From Microbacterium oxydans (GTDB lineage Bacteria; Actinomycetota; Actinomycetes; Actinomycetales; Microbacteriaceae): a stretch of DNA of 64,000 nucleotides. Below, one piece after another: positions 56,101-63,653 of the stretch. The stretch's first letter is position 1; each line of letters opens with the position of its first letter. Below the pieces are notes generated by a model. The model did not search any database, was not told the origin of the DNA, and saw nothing but the letters and a program-made list of their open reading frames with translations. A program made the translations under genes and the position numbers. The stretch lies in assembly GCF_006540085.1 (NCBI RefSeq), contig NZ_BJOG01000001.1, positions 620,001 through 684,000 of the forward strand, read 5' to 3'.

Positions 56101-56626
56101 CGAGTGGCTGCAGCGTGCTGCCGCGTCCGACGAGCATGCCTGGATCGATGAGTTCGGCGCCGTGAGCGACAAGTCCGGCCTCGGGGTCGAGCGCAACCTG
56201 TTCCGCTACCGTCCCGTCGCCGTCGACGTGCGCATCGCCGACGACGCTCCTCTGGTGGATGGCCTCCGTGTGCTCGCAGCCGCCCTGCGCAGCGGCAGCC
56301 CGTTCACAGTGTCGGCGCCGGCACTGCCCTCTCGCGTCGAGAAGGCCCTGCGCGCGCACGGCGTGACCGTCAAGCACGAGTCGGACGCGGCGTGGACCAA
56401 GCGCTACGCCAAGGCCGCGAACTCGTGGCACCGCGTGCGTCTGGTCGGCGGCGACGCCGCGGCGCTGCACGACGCGCTCGGCGGAAGCCCGGATGTGGCG
56501 GTCTGGTCGCACGCCGTGACCGGGGCGGGACGGGTCGAGATGCTTCCGTTCCTGCACGAGCAGGCCGTATCGATCACGAACCACCGCTTCGGCAACCCCA
56601 CCACCCTGGCCGACGGCGTGATCTGA
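53156..56626 (+). CDS. putA: PutA: proline dehydrogenase / P5C dehydrogenase
   Basis: 1156 residues. The N-terminal FAD-binding proline dehydrogenase barrel (about 60-460) has NLDMEEYRDLDLTIAAFTSI (core MEEYRDLDLT) and GHNLFDIAYTWLLA; the C-terminal aldehyde dehydrogenase (about 520-960) has TPPWNFPVAIPAGG, LAETSGKNAIIVTP and the catalytic Cys757 in GHAGQKCSAAS. It converts proline to P5C and on to glutamate with substrate channelling. The final 190 residues are an extra C-terminal domain seen in some PutA proteins. No N-terminal DNA-binding domain, unlike the enterobacterial protein. ATG 53156 follows GGAAGGTCC; an in-frame ATG lies at 53102. Fused PutA is less usual in actinobacteria than separate enzymes. 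Confidence 0.95.
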   Translation: MPVAADTTTPRTEDVAALVQRWLAESETHPVEPAAQRLSEVLKDPNGLAFTVGFVDGVMRPEDLRVAGRKLAELSDITPSLLPGYLRAAIKTGGFWAPKLPGVVVPISRRVLRAMVGHLVLDATPSKLGPAIAKLRKSGNRLNLNLLGEAVLGEREAGHRLQGTRDFLARDDVDYVSIKVSSVVSQLSMWSFDEAVADVVEKLTPLYELAARAEAKGKAKFINLDMEEYRDLDLTIAAFTSILDQPGLENLEAGIVLQAYLPDALGAMQHLQEWAAARRAKGGAPIKVRVVKGANLAMEEVDAAIHGWPLATYGTKQDSDTNYKRVLDWAMTPERLDAVRIGIAGHNLFDIAYTWLLAQARGVADPTGADPLVEYEMLLGMATGQAEAVRKDVGRLLLYTPVVNPAEFDVAIAYLVRRLEENASPENFMSAVFELASNPTLLTRERERFERSLAALANDDPQYVPAAHRVQDRTAEAPVGTTTGFANQADTDPAIAANRAWGREILSRSVGSTLGLDSIALAKVETDAELDGIFTAATAAAEKWAALPAADRAAVLHRAGDELAARRGQLIEIMAHEAGKTIAEADPEISEAIDFAHYYAERAKDLETVSGAEFVPSKVTVVTPPWNFPVAIPAGGVLAGLASGSAVIIKPAKLTQRCGAVMVEALWAAGVPRDLLALVDLASRDLGTRLVAGPAVDRVILTGAYETAQLFRSFRSDLPLLAETSGKNAIIVTPSADLDLAAADVARSAFGHAGQKCSAASLAILVGSVADSKRFERQLVDAVTSMRVGLPDDPATQMGPIIEPANGKLLAALTKLEKGERWLVEPRKLDDEGKQWTPGVKTGVREGSYFHLTEFFGPVLGIMHAKDLDEALRLQNAVDYGLTAGIHSLDSDEVATWLDRVEAGNLYVNRGITGAIVQRQPFGGWKRSAVGAGAKAGGPNYLFGLGEWAPAELPAAAPGAAVVPVVRALLEAASSEVDATEAEWLQRAAASDEHAWIDEFGAVSDKSGLGVERNLFRYRPVAVDVRIADDAPLVDGLRVLAAALRSGSPFTVSAPALPSRVEKALRAHGVTVKHESDAAWTKRYAKAANSWHRVRLVGGDAAALHDALGGSPDVAVWSHAVTGAGRVEMLPFLHEQAVSITNHRFGNPTTLADGVI

Positions 56627-56659
56627 CCTGACCCTTCGCCGAGACCCATCGGCCACAAC

Positions 56660-56697
56660 GAAACCCACCGTCGCTGACGTCTGCGACGGTGGGTTTC
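56660..56697 (+). terminator. Strong hairpin terminator after putA
   Basis: Perfect 15-base stem GAAACCCACCGTCGC (56660-56674) with its complement (56683-56697) and an 8-base loop. It lies between convergent putA and the ABC permease gene, so it may serve both. Confidence 0.88.
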
Positions 56698-56733
56698 GGC
56701 GTGCGGGATGGGTCTCGGCGTCAGGGGAGGGGG

Positions 56734-57822
56734 CTAACCCCGCAGCGCCTCGCGGAGCTTGACGCGGGAGCCCATGCGCAGGAGCGAGTTCTCGTAGATC
56801 TTCGCGCCGATGACGATCGCCGCCACGCAGCTCGCCAGCAGGATCACGAGGCTCAGCAGCGGCTCCCACCACTGCGCCTCTCCCACGAACAGGCGCATCG
56901 GCATGCCGACCGGGGCGGAGAACGGCACGTACGACATGATCGTCAGCACCAGCGGGTTGTCGTTGAAGACGATGACCAGGATGTACGGCGCCATGATGAG
57001 CATCGTGATCGGTGTCGTGGTGGACCCGATGTCCTCCTGGCGAGAAACCATCGACGCCGCGGCCGCGAACATCGCCGCCAGCAGGATGAAGCCGAACAGG
57101 AAGAAGATCGCGAACCAGATGATGGGCGCCCCCAGCGTCGTGAGCACCTCCCGTTGACCGGTGACGATCAGACCGATGGTGGCGACCGCCGCCAGGGCGA
57201 GGATCTGCCCCATCGCGAGCACGGTGTTGCCGATCACCTTGCCGGCGAGGAGCGTGCGGGCCGGGATCGCCGAGAGCAGCACCTCGACCACGCGGGTCTG
57301 CTTCTCCTCCACGACGCTCTGTGCGATCGTGCCGCCGAACGTCGCCGCAGCCATCATGAAGACGAGCCCGAACGCGATCGCGATGAAGTAGCGCAGCAGC
57401 GGGTTGGTGGTCGCCGGCTCGAGGCTGACGATCTCGGGAGCGATCGACAGGGCCGAGACGATCTCGCCCGGGGGATCCTGCATCGCGATGATCGTGTATC
57501 CCGACGGTCCGTCGCCTTCGATCACCGCGGCATCGACCTTGTCATCGCGCACGAGCTGTTCGGCTGCGGCCCGGTCGGCGACCGTGGTGACCTCGACGTT
57601 CGGGATGGCCGAGACGGCGGAGGCGGTCTCCGCGGTCACGGCGACCGGCGTGGTCTCGGTGTTCTTGCTCGCGAACCCGCCGAACAGGATGCCGGCGAGG
57701 GCGAGGACCAGCAGGATGCCGGTGGAGATCAGGAAGGCCTTGCTGCGCAGCTTCGATCCGATCTCGCGCTCGGCGACGAGCCAGATGCCGTTCGAGCTGC
57801 GAACGGGGGAGGGGGTGCTCAC
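56734..57822 (-). CDS. ABC-2 type permease (NatB-like)
   Basis: 362 residues. An N-terminal helix (AFLISTGILLVLALAGILFGG) is followed by an extracytoplasmic domain of about 140 residues and then five further helices, the arrangement of NatB/ABC-2 exporters. Between helices the cytoplasmic EEKQTRVVEVLLSAI motif is typical. It pairs with the ATPase gene upstream (4-base overlap, ATGA/GTGA type). Substrate unknown; NatAB-type systems export ions or lipophilic compounds. Confidence 0.9.
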   Translation of the reverse strand: MSTPSPVRSSNGIWLVAEREIGSKLRSKAFLISTGILLVLALAGILFGGFASKNTETTPVAVTAETASAVSAIPNVEVTTVADRAAAEQLVRDDKVDAAVIEGDGPSGYTIIAMQDPPGEIVSALSIAPEIVSLEPATTNPLLRYFIAIAFGLVFMMAAATFGGTIAQSVVEEKQTRVVEVLLSAIPARTLLAGKVIGNTVLAMGQILALAAVATIGLIVTGQREVLTTLGAPIIWFAIFFLFGFILLAAMFAAAASMVSRQEDIGSTTTPITMLIMAPYILVIVFNDNPLVLTIMSYVPFSAPVGMPMRLFVGEAQWWEPLLSLVILLASCVAAIVIGAKIYENSLLRMGSRVKLREALRG

Positions 57823-58715
57823 TGGATGACCTCCTTGAAGATCTGGGCGAGGGACGGATGCTTGGGGGCGAAGCTGGCGACATCGCCACGCTGTACGGCG
57901 GACTGCAGCACGCGCTGGGCCGTCTCAGGGCCGTCCGCGTCGAACAGGGCGTAGCCGCCCTCGAAGTCGACCACCGTGACACCGGGCTCGGTGCGCAGCC
58001 ACCCGGCGTCTCCGGCCGAGACCAGCTCGTACCGGTCGCGCGCGTGCTCGGCGCGGAGTGCGTCGCGTGAGCCCGCCGCGCGGATCGTGCCACCGGCGAG
58101 GATGACCAGGTCGTCGCACAGCCGTTCCACCACGTCGAGCTGGTGGGAGGAGAACAGGATCGACGCCCCCTTGGCCGCGCTGGACTGCAGGACACCCGCG
58201 ACCACGTCGACGGCGAGGGGATCCAGGCCGGAGAACGGCTCGTCGAGGATGAGCACCTCGGGGTCGTGCACGAGCGAGGCGGCGATCTGCGCGCGCTGCT
58301 GGTTGCCGAGCGACAGAGATTCGATGGTGTCGTTCAGCCGCTCACCGAGCCCGAGTTCCGTGAGCAGCGAGGTCGCCCGCTCCATCGCCTCCTGCTTGCC
58401 GAAGCCGTGCAGGCGTGCGAGGTAGACGATCTGCTCGAGCACCTTCATCTTCGGGTAGAGGCCGCGCTCCTCGGGCATGTAGCCGAAGCGGCGCCGGTCG
58501 GCGGTCGTCAACGGAGCACCGTCCAGATCGACGCGTCCGCCGTCCGACGACAGCAGCCCCAGCACGATCCGCATGGTGGTGGTCTTGCCGGCGCCGTTGC
58601 CGCCGACGAAGCCCGTGAGCCGCCCGGGGGCGACCGTGAAGGACACGTCATCGAGCACGCGCCGAGAGCCGTAGCTCTTGGTGATGCCGGAGAGTTCGAG
58701 CATTCCTGTGGTCAT
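57819..58715 (-). CDS. ABC transporter ATP-binding protein (NatA-like)
   Basis: 298 residues. Walker A GGNGAGKTTT near residue 39, signature SLSLGNQQRAQIA (LSLGN in place of LSGGQ), Walker B VLILDEPFSGLDP, and H-loop SSHQLDVVERL. The C-terminal DUF4162-like section (ELVSAGDAGWLRTEPGVTV) is common in NatA-type ATPases. It energises the permease encoded downstream, with which it overlaps by four bases. Start ATG 58715; a second in-frame ATG (58703) is four codons further in. Confidence 0.93.
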   Translation of the reverse strand: MTTGMLELSGITKSYGSRRVLDDVSFTVAPGRLTGFVGGNGAGKTTTMRIVLGLLSSDGGRVDLDGAPLTTADRRRFGYMPEERGLYPKMKVLEQIVYLARLHGFGKQEAMERATSLLTELGLGERLNDTIESLSLGNQQRAQIAASLVHDPEVLILDEPFSGLDPLAVDVVAGVLQSSAAKGASILFSSHQLDVVERLCDDLVILAGGTIRAAGSRDALRAEHARDRYELVSAGDAGWLRTEPGVTVVDFEGGYALFDADGPETAQRVLQSAVQRGDVASFAPKHPSLAQIFKEVIQ

Positions 58716-58799
58716 ACCCTCACGCTACGGAGCACACGTGTCTCGGACATCCCCCGCATGGCGGACTCCGCAGGATCACCCGAGCGGGGGAGGAGGAGG

Positions 58800-59972
58800 T
58801 CAGTTGCGCGCGGTGTGCAGCACCGTGCGCACGAGGAGGCCGGCGACGAGGGCCCAGAACGCGGCGCTGACCCCGAGCACGGCGATCCCTGACGCGGCCA
58901 CGAGGAACGTCACCACGGCGGGGATGCGCTCACCCGGGTCGTCGATGGCCTGCTGCACGGACGATCCGAACGCGGCGAACAGCGCGAGGCCCGCGACCGC
59001 CGGGATGACGGCGGCAGGTGCCAGCAGCACGAGCGCGGCGAAGGCCGCCGAGAACACGGCGAGCACGAGGTAGGACACTCCGGTCGAGACCCCGGCGACC
59101 CACCGCCGTTTCGGGTCGGGGTCGGCGTCCGGCGAGGCGGCGAGCGCGGCGCTGATCGCGGCGAGGTTGATGGCGTGCCCGCCCGCCGTCGCACCGAGCG
59201 CCGTGCCGACCCCGGTGACGAGCATGGCCGGGCGCCACGGCACCTCGTATCCGAAGCTGCGCATGATCGCGACGCCAGGGACGTTCTGAGACGCCATCGT
59301 CACGATGAACAACGGCAGCGCGAGGCCCACGAGGGCGCCCACCGTGAACGTGGGAGCGGTGAATTCGAGGCGCGGCAGCAGCAGACGCGGATCGAACGAA
59401 GCGCCATCGCCGATCAGGGACACCGCGACCACCACGGCCGCAGCGGCGAACGCGAGCGGCACGGCCCAGCGCGGGGCGAGCCGCGCGAACACCAGCCAGG
59501 TGAGGACGACGGGCACCACACCCCAGGGATTCGCCACCAGACCGGTGATCGGGGCGAGGCACAGGGGCAGCAGCACTCCGGCCAGCATCGCCTGCGCGAT
59601 GGACGGAGGGATGCGAGCGATCAGGGCGCCGAGTGCGGGCCACAGCGCCGTGAGCAGGATGAGCGCGGCGGTGACCAGGAACGCACCGACCGCGGCAGGC
59701 CAGCCGCCTTCGACCGTGCCCGTGGCCACGAGGAGGGCGGCCCCCGGCGTGGACCAGGCGACGGTGATCGGCATCCGATACCGCCATGCGAGCACGACGC
59801 ATGCGAGACCCATCATGAGGCTGACCGCGAGCAGCCCGCTGGCCGCCTGCGCCGCGTCCGCCCCGACGGCGTCGAGTCCGGTCAGCACCACCGCGAACGA
59901 ACTCGTGAACCCGACGAGTGCCGTCACCACTCCCGCCAGGATCGGGCGGGACAGGGGTGCGGCGTCGGGCAT
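58800..59972 (-). CDS. BenE-type benzoate/H+ symporter
   Basis: 390 residues with 11-12 predicted helices over nearly the whole length. Conserved BenE-like blocks: PITVAWSTPGAALLVATGTV (core AWSTPGAALL), ITGLVANPWGVVPVVLTWLV (core LVANPWGVVPV), TMASQNVPGVAIMRSFGYEVP (core ASQNVPGVAIMRSFG) and GGHAINLAAISAAL. BenE carriers import benzoate, but no aromatic catabolic gene lies nearby, so the true substrate may differ. Stand-alone gene, ATG 59972. Confidence 0.9.
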   Translation of the reverse strand: MPDAAPLSRPILAGVVTALVGFTSSFAVVLTGLDAVGADAAQAASGLLAVSLMMGLACVVLAWRYRMPITVAWSTPGAALLVATGTVEGGWPAAVGAFLVTAALILLTALWPALGALIARIPPSIAQAMLAGVLLPLCLAPITGLVANPWGVVPVVLTWLVFARLAPRWAVPLAFAAAAVVVAVSLIGDGASFDPRLLLPRLEFTAPTFTVGALVGLALPLFIVTMASQNVPGVAIMRSFGYEVPWRPAMLVTGVGTALGATAGGHAINLAAISAALAASPDADPDPKRRWVAGVSTGVSYLVLAVFSAAFAALVLLAPAAVIPAVAGLALFAAFGSSVQQAIDDPGERIPAVVTFLVAASGIAVLGVSAAFWALVAGLLVRTVLHTARN

Positions 59973-60010
59973 GGCTTCGAGGCTACCGCGGGTGGTGCAC
60001 CGTCGCCCGG

Positions 60011-60841
60011 TCAGTCGCCGAAGAACAGCCGCGTCGACTCCGCGACGAAACCCGTCTGTCCCAGGTGTTCTCGCAGTCGGTGGTACTCGTGGGCGTCGAC
60101 CCCGGCGACGTACGTGATCTGATCGGTGCCATCCGTGACCGCGCCGTAGGCGATCTCGGCGATCTCTTCGGCAGAGGAGCGCGTGGCGTCGCGAGCCGGG
60201 TCGCGGAATCGCCGAGTCGCGGCGACGAGCGCATCAGCGTACACGGCGTGGCTCGACTGATCGAGGCTCCGACCACCGAAGTCGGTGCGGATCCCTCCGG
60301 GGGCGAGTGTCTTGACGCGGATGCCGAACGGCTTGAGCTCGTAGGACAGGCTCTCGCTCCAGCCCTCCACGCCGAACTTCGCCGCGTGATAGAGCGAGTT
60401 GAACGGCATCGTGACGAGACCGCCGATCGAGGTCGTGGTGAGGATCACTCCCGAGCCCTGCCCTCGGAATGCCGGAATGAACTCCTTGGTGACGCGCATC
60501 GGGCCGAGCAGGTTCGTCGTGAGGTTCTTCACGATCTGTTCGTCGCTGCTCGCCTCGAACGGTCCGGCGAGGCCGTATCCCGCGTTGTTGAAGAGCACAT
60601 CGACCGGATGTTCGGCGAGGGTCTCCGCGACCACGCGCACGATAGCTTCGGCATCGTCGACGTCGAGCCGTTTGAGGATCACCCCGGGCAGGGCGCCGAG
60701 TTCCTGCTCCTTCTCGGGGTCTCTCATCGTCGCGATCACCCGCCAACCCCGTCCTGAGAACAGCGTGACGGCCGCGCGGCCGAGTCCGGTCGACGTGCCG
60801 GTGATGAAGATGGTGCCGGGTCTCGGCTCCGAAGCGCTCAT
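60011..60841 (-). CDS. Short-chain dehydrogenase/reductase
   Basis: 276 residues, classical SDR. Cofactor loop TGTSTGLGRAAVTLF (TGxxxGxG), NNAG motif as FNNAGYGLAGPF, catalytic Ser in TTTSIGG and the Tyr-x-x-x-Lys pair in YHAAKFGVEG. Arg in the second strand (ATMRDPEKE) favours NADP(H). Substrate unknown; the family is broad. ATG 60841. The 272-base gap after it towards the response regulator shows no clear feature apart from a repeated GCGCGTTCATT (60975 and 61037). Confidence 0.9.
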   Translation of the reverse strand: MSASEPRPGTIFITGTSTGLGRAAVTLFSGRGWRVIATMRDPEKEQELGALPGVILKRLDVDDAEAIVRVVAETLAEHPVDVLFNNAGYGLAGPFEASSDEQIVKNLTTNLLGPMRVTKEFIPAFRGQGSGVILTTTSIGGLVTMPFNSLYHAAKFGVEGWSESLSYELKPFGIRVKTLAPGGIRTDFGGRSLDQSSHAVYADALVAATRRFRDPARDATRSSAEEIAEIAYGAVTDGTDQITYVAGVDAHEYHRLREHLGQTGFVAESTRLFFGD

Positions 60842-61113
60842 GCGAGTCGCCGCACGCGGGGCGTCAGCACCCGGGACCAGTCCTGACCGCCGACGCGGAA
60901 GAGGGCCTGGTGTGACGACGCCGGGGCCTTCCCGTGCGGATGCTCGACAGTGGATCTCATCTCCGGCAGTGCTGGCGCGTTCATTCTCATCCCTCGGGCG
61001 TCGGTGGTCTCCTACGTCGGAAGAGATGGGGAATCCGCGCGTTCATTACGGAGAACGGGCGGATTGCTTCGACGGCGGTGTCGTGGGGGACCGAGACGGT
61101 GCGACGGCCGTGG

Positions 61114-61803
61114 CTAGGCGAGCCCCATGCGATGGGCGAGCACGACCGCCTGCACGCGATCGCGGGCGCCCAGCTTCTGCAGGATGCGTGAGACGTGCGT
61201 CTTGACGGTGGCTTCTCCGATGAAGAGCGCCTGCGCGATCTCGGCGTTGCTCCGAGCGTCGGCGAGCAGCGTCAGCACCTCGGCCTCGCGCTCGGTGAGA
61301 GGCTCGACGAGCACGACCGGGATGGCGCCGCCCGAGGGAGGAACGGAGCTGGGGGCGGACACCGGCGGGGGCGTCGCGGCGAAGCGTGCCAGCACACGGC
61401 GCGTCACCTCGGGGGCGAGCATCCCGTCGCCGGCGGCGAGCGCCCGGACGGCCGCGATCAGATCTTCGGGACCGGCGTTCTTGAGCAGGAAGCCGCCGGC
61501 TCCGGCCTCCAGTGCCCGGTACAGGTAGTCGTCGCGGTCGAAGGTCGTGACGATTGCGATGGCCGCGTGGACCGCGGGGTCGGCGACGATGCGTCCGGTC
61601 GCTTCGATCCCGTCCATGTCGGGCATCTGCACGTCCATCATGATGACGTCGGGACGGAGGGCGGATGCCTGCGCCACCGCCTCCGCACCGGTCGACGCCT
61701 CGCCGACCACCGCGATGTCGGGCTGCGTGTCGAGAATCGTGCGGAAGCCGGCGCGCAGCAGGGCGTGGTCGTCGACGAGCAGCACGCGGATCGGATCGTT
61801 CAT
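61114..61803 (-). CDS. NarL/LuxR-type response regulator
   Basis: 229 residues. Receiver domain with acidic pair LLVDDHALLR and phospho-acceptor Asp57 in VIMMDVQMPDMDG; the C-terminal LuxR helix-turn-helix is LTEREAEVLTLLADARSNAE with ALFIGEATVKTHVSRILQKL (core GEATVKTHVSRI). A Pro/Ser-rich linker of about 25 residues joins them. It starts at ATG 61803 in a 4-base overlap with the sensor kinase stop, so the two are translated together and form a two-component system. Signal and targets are unknown; nothing nearby except the SDR is an obvious target. Confidence 0.94.
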   Translation of the reverse strand: MNDPIRVLLVDDHALLRAGFRTILDTQPDIAVVGEASTGAEAVAQASALRPDVIMMDVQMPDMDGIEATGRIVADPAVHAAIAIVTTFDRDDYLYRALEAGAGGFLLKNAGPEDLIAAVRALAAGDGMLAPEVTRRVLARFAATPPPVSAPSSVPPSGGAIPVVLVEPLTEREAEVLTLLADARSNAEIAQALFIGEATVKTHVSRILQKLGARDRVQAVVLAHRMGLA

Positions 61804-63065
61804 CGGCTCGCACCCGTCCCGGTCGCCGCGGCGAAGGGTACGCGGGCGCGCACGCGCAGGCCCCCGAACGGCCGGGGGGTCACCTCGAGCGTGCCACCAG
61901 AGGCCGTGGCGCGCTCGCGCATGCCCAGTTGGCCGAGTCCTGGCCGCAGCTGCGCCACCGGTCGTCCCGTGTTCACGATCTCGACCTCGACGCCGTCGTC
62001 GTCGTAGCGCACGCGGACGTCGGCGGTCGCGTCGGGTCCGGCGTGACGGCGGGCGTTCGTCAGCGATTCCTGCGCGATGCGGTACAGATTCACGGCGACG
62101 ACCGAGGGAACGGGCGCGGGCTCGCCGATCACCGTGTACGCGGTCGGCAGTCCCGCCTCGGTCGAGGCCTCGGCGAGTTCTGCGATGTCGTCGAGAGCCA
62201 GGGTCGAGGCGCCGTCGGTCGGCTCTCCTCCCGGGGTCCGCAGAGTCTCCAGCAGTTGGCGCAGCTCGTGGATGGCGTCGCGCGCCGACCCCTCGATGCC
62301 CGTGAGGATGCGAGAGGCCTCCTCCGGATCCCGCTCCAGCACCAGGCGCGCGGCCCCGGCCTGCACGCCCATGACGGACACGTGATGGGCGACGACATCG
62401 TGCAGCTCTCTGGCGATGCGCACCCGGTCGAGCGCGACGGCCTGGGCCGCGGTGACCTCGCGTTCGCGCTCGAGCTCGGCCGTCCGCTGCTCGAGCACGG
62501 CCAGCTGTGCCGCCGCTGCCCACGAGCGCTCGCCGAAGTAGTAGGCGCCGCCGAAGTAGAGCACGTTCAGCAGCAGTTGGATGAGCATGAAGGCCACGTA
62601 GGGCGACATGGCTCCGGCGATCACATCCGCCTTGTCCGCCTCGCGGATCGCGTCGCGGTACATGGTGATCAGCAGCCACACGAACATGCTGACGATGATC
62701 CCGACGCGCACGATGAGCGCACGCCGGCGGTTGTTCATCCAGGCGCCGACCGTGTAGATCGCGATGAACATGGCGATGTTGCCGACGTAGATCTCGGGGA
62801 TGCGGATCGTCACCGCGGTGAAGTAGGCGGCCACCACGATGACGGCGACGGTGCCTGGCCAGCGCCGGCGCACGGCCAGGGGAGCGGTGACGACCACCGC
62901 GTACACGAGGGCGGTCCACAGCGGCGCCTGTTCGTCGCCGTACATCTCCGCGATCGAGGAGAGCGCTGCGCTCAGCACGGCACCGACGAACAGCACGGTG
63001 GCGAGCACGAGATCGCTGCGCCGTTCGCGCTCGGTCGGCGTGCGGATGAACGGGGCGGCGGACAT
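61800..63065 (-). CDS. NarL-partner sensor histidine kinase
   Basis: 421 residues. About six membrane helices in the first 190 residues (LVLATVLFVGAVLSAALS and others), then a coiled segment LEQRTAELERERE, the HisKA_3 dimerisation motif with the phosphorylated His in ARELHDVVAHHVSVMG, and a C-terminal ATPase domain with LGQLGMRERATASGGTLEV (core GMRERATASGG). The domain order matches DesK/LiaS-like kinases of actinobacteria. ATG 63065 begins the family-typical N-terminus; longer in-frame starts at 63101 and 63140 look untranslated. Partner of the response regulator downstream. Confidence 0.92.
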   Translation of the reverse strand: MSAAPFIRTPTERERRSDLVLATVLFVGAVLSAALSSIAEMYGDEQAPLWTALVYAVVVTAPLAVRRRWPGTVAVIVVAAYFTAVTIRIPEIYVGNIAMFIAIYTVGAWMNNRRRALIVRVGIIVSMFVWLLITMYRDAIREADKADVIAGAMSPYVAFMLIQLLLNVLYFGGAYYFGERSWAAAAQLAVLEQRTAELEREREVTAAQAVALDRVRIARELHDVVAHHVSVMGVQAGAARLVLERDPEEASRILTGIEGSARDAIHELRQLLETLRTPGGEPTDGASTLALDDIAELAEASTEAGLPTAYTVIGEPAPVPSVVAVNLYRIAQESLTNARRHAGPDATADVRVRYDDDGVEVEIVNTGRPVAQLRPGLGQLGMRERATASGGTLEVTPRPFGGLRVRARVPFAAATGTGASR

Positions 63066-63126
63066 CCCTCCACCGTAGGGCGGGCCGTGGCGGCGCCGCA
63101 TCCCCCGTGTGGGGGATCGTTCCGAA

Positions 63127-63159
63127 CTTGCTATTGACAAGCACGATTGTTTTTAACAA
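63127..63159. promoter_or_regulatory. AT-rich inverted repeats before the VOC-hxlR pair
   Basis: CTTGCTATTGACAAG (63127-63141) and TTGTTTTTAACAA (63147-63159, perfect 5-3-5 inverted repeat) lie about 60 bases before the VOC gene. The stretch is far more AT-rich than its surroundings and includes TTGACA as a possible -35. Likely operator of the HxlR-type regulator. Confidence 0.6.
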
Positions 63160-63214
63160 GCTTTCCCTCAACGAGCTCACCGACCGATGAGCTCACACCT
63201 CCGGAGGAGCCATC

Positions 63215-63652
63215 ATGACCAAGGTGTTCGTCAACCTGCCCACCACCGACCTCGAGCGCGCGAAGGCCTTCTACACCGCGCTCGGCTGCGAGATCAGCCC
63301 CCAGTTCACCGACGAGAATGCGGCGTGCGTCGTGTGGAGCGAGGACATCTACTTCATGATCCTCAAGCGCGAGTTCTTCTCGACCTTCACCGACAAGCCC
63401 ATCGCCGACCCGAACGAGGTCGTCCAGGTCTCGGTGGCGTTCAGCCAGGACTCCCGCGAGGAGGTCGATGCGATCCTCGCGAAGGGTCTGGCGGCCGGTG
63501 GCGCCGAGCCGAAGCCCGTACAGGACTACGGCTTCATGTACTCGCGTGACCTCGACGACCCCGACGGCAACTCGCTCGGCTTCCTCTACATGACGCCCGA
63601 AGCCATCGAGAACGGCCCGGATCACGTGGCCGACACCGCCACGTCGGCCTGA
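63215..63652 (+). CDS. VOC (glyoxalase-like) family protein
   Basis: 145 residues. One vicinal-oxygen-chelate unit pair: VFVNLPTTDLERAKAFYTALG at the start (core PTTDLERAKAFYTALG) and DLDDPDGNSLGFLYM near the end, the usual glyoxalase/bleomycin-resistance pattern. Members are metal-dependent isomerases, dioxygenases or binding proteins. The reaction is not predictable; several expected metal ligands are replaced, so it may be a binding protein. Ribosome site GGAGGAG before ATG 63215. The hxlR-like gene starts two bases after its stop. Confidence 0.87.
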   Translation: MTKVFVNLPTTDLERAKAFYTALGCEISPQFTDENAACVVWSEDIYFMILKREFFSTFTDKPIADPNEVVQVSVAFSQDSREEVDAILAKGLAAGGAEPKPVQDYGFMYSRDLDDPDGNSLGFLYMTPEAIENGPDHVADTATSA

Positions 63653-63653
63653 C

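Noticed and set aside
60975..61047. Repeated GCGCGTTCATT as response-regulator binding sites
   Set aside because: Only two copies, 11 bases long, downstream of the response-regulator gene and not at a recognisable promoter position.
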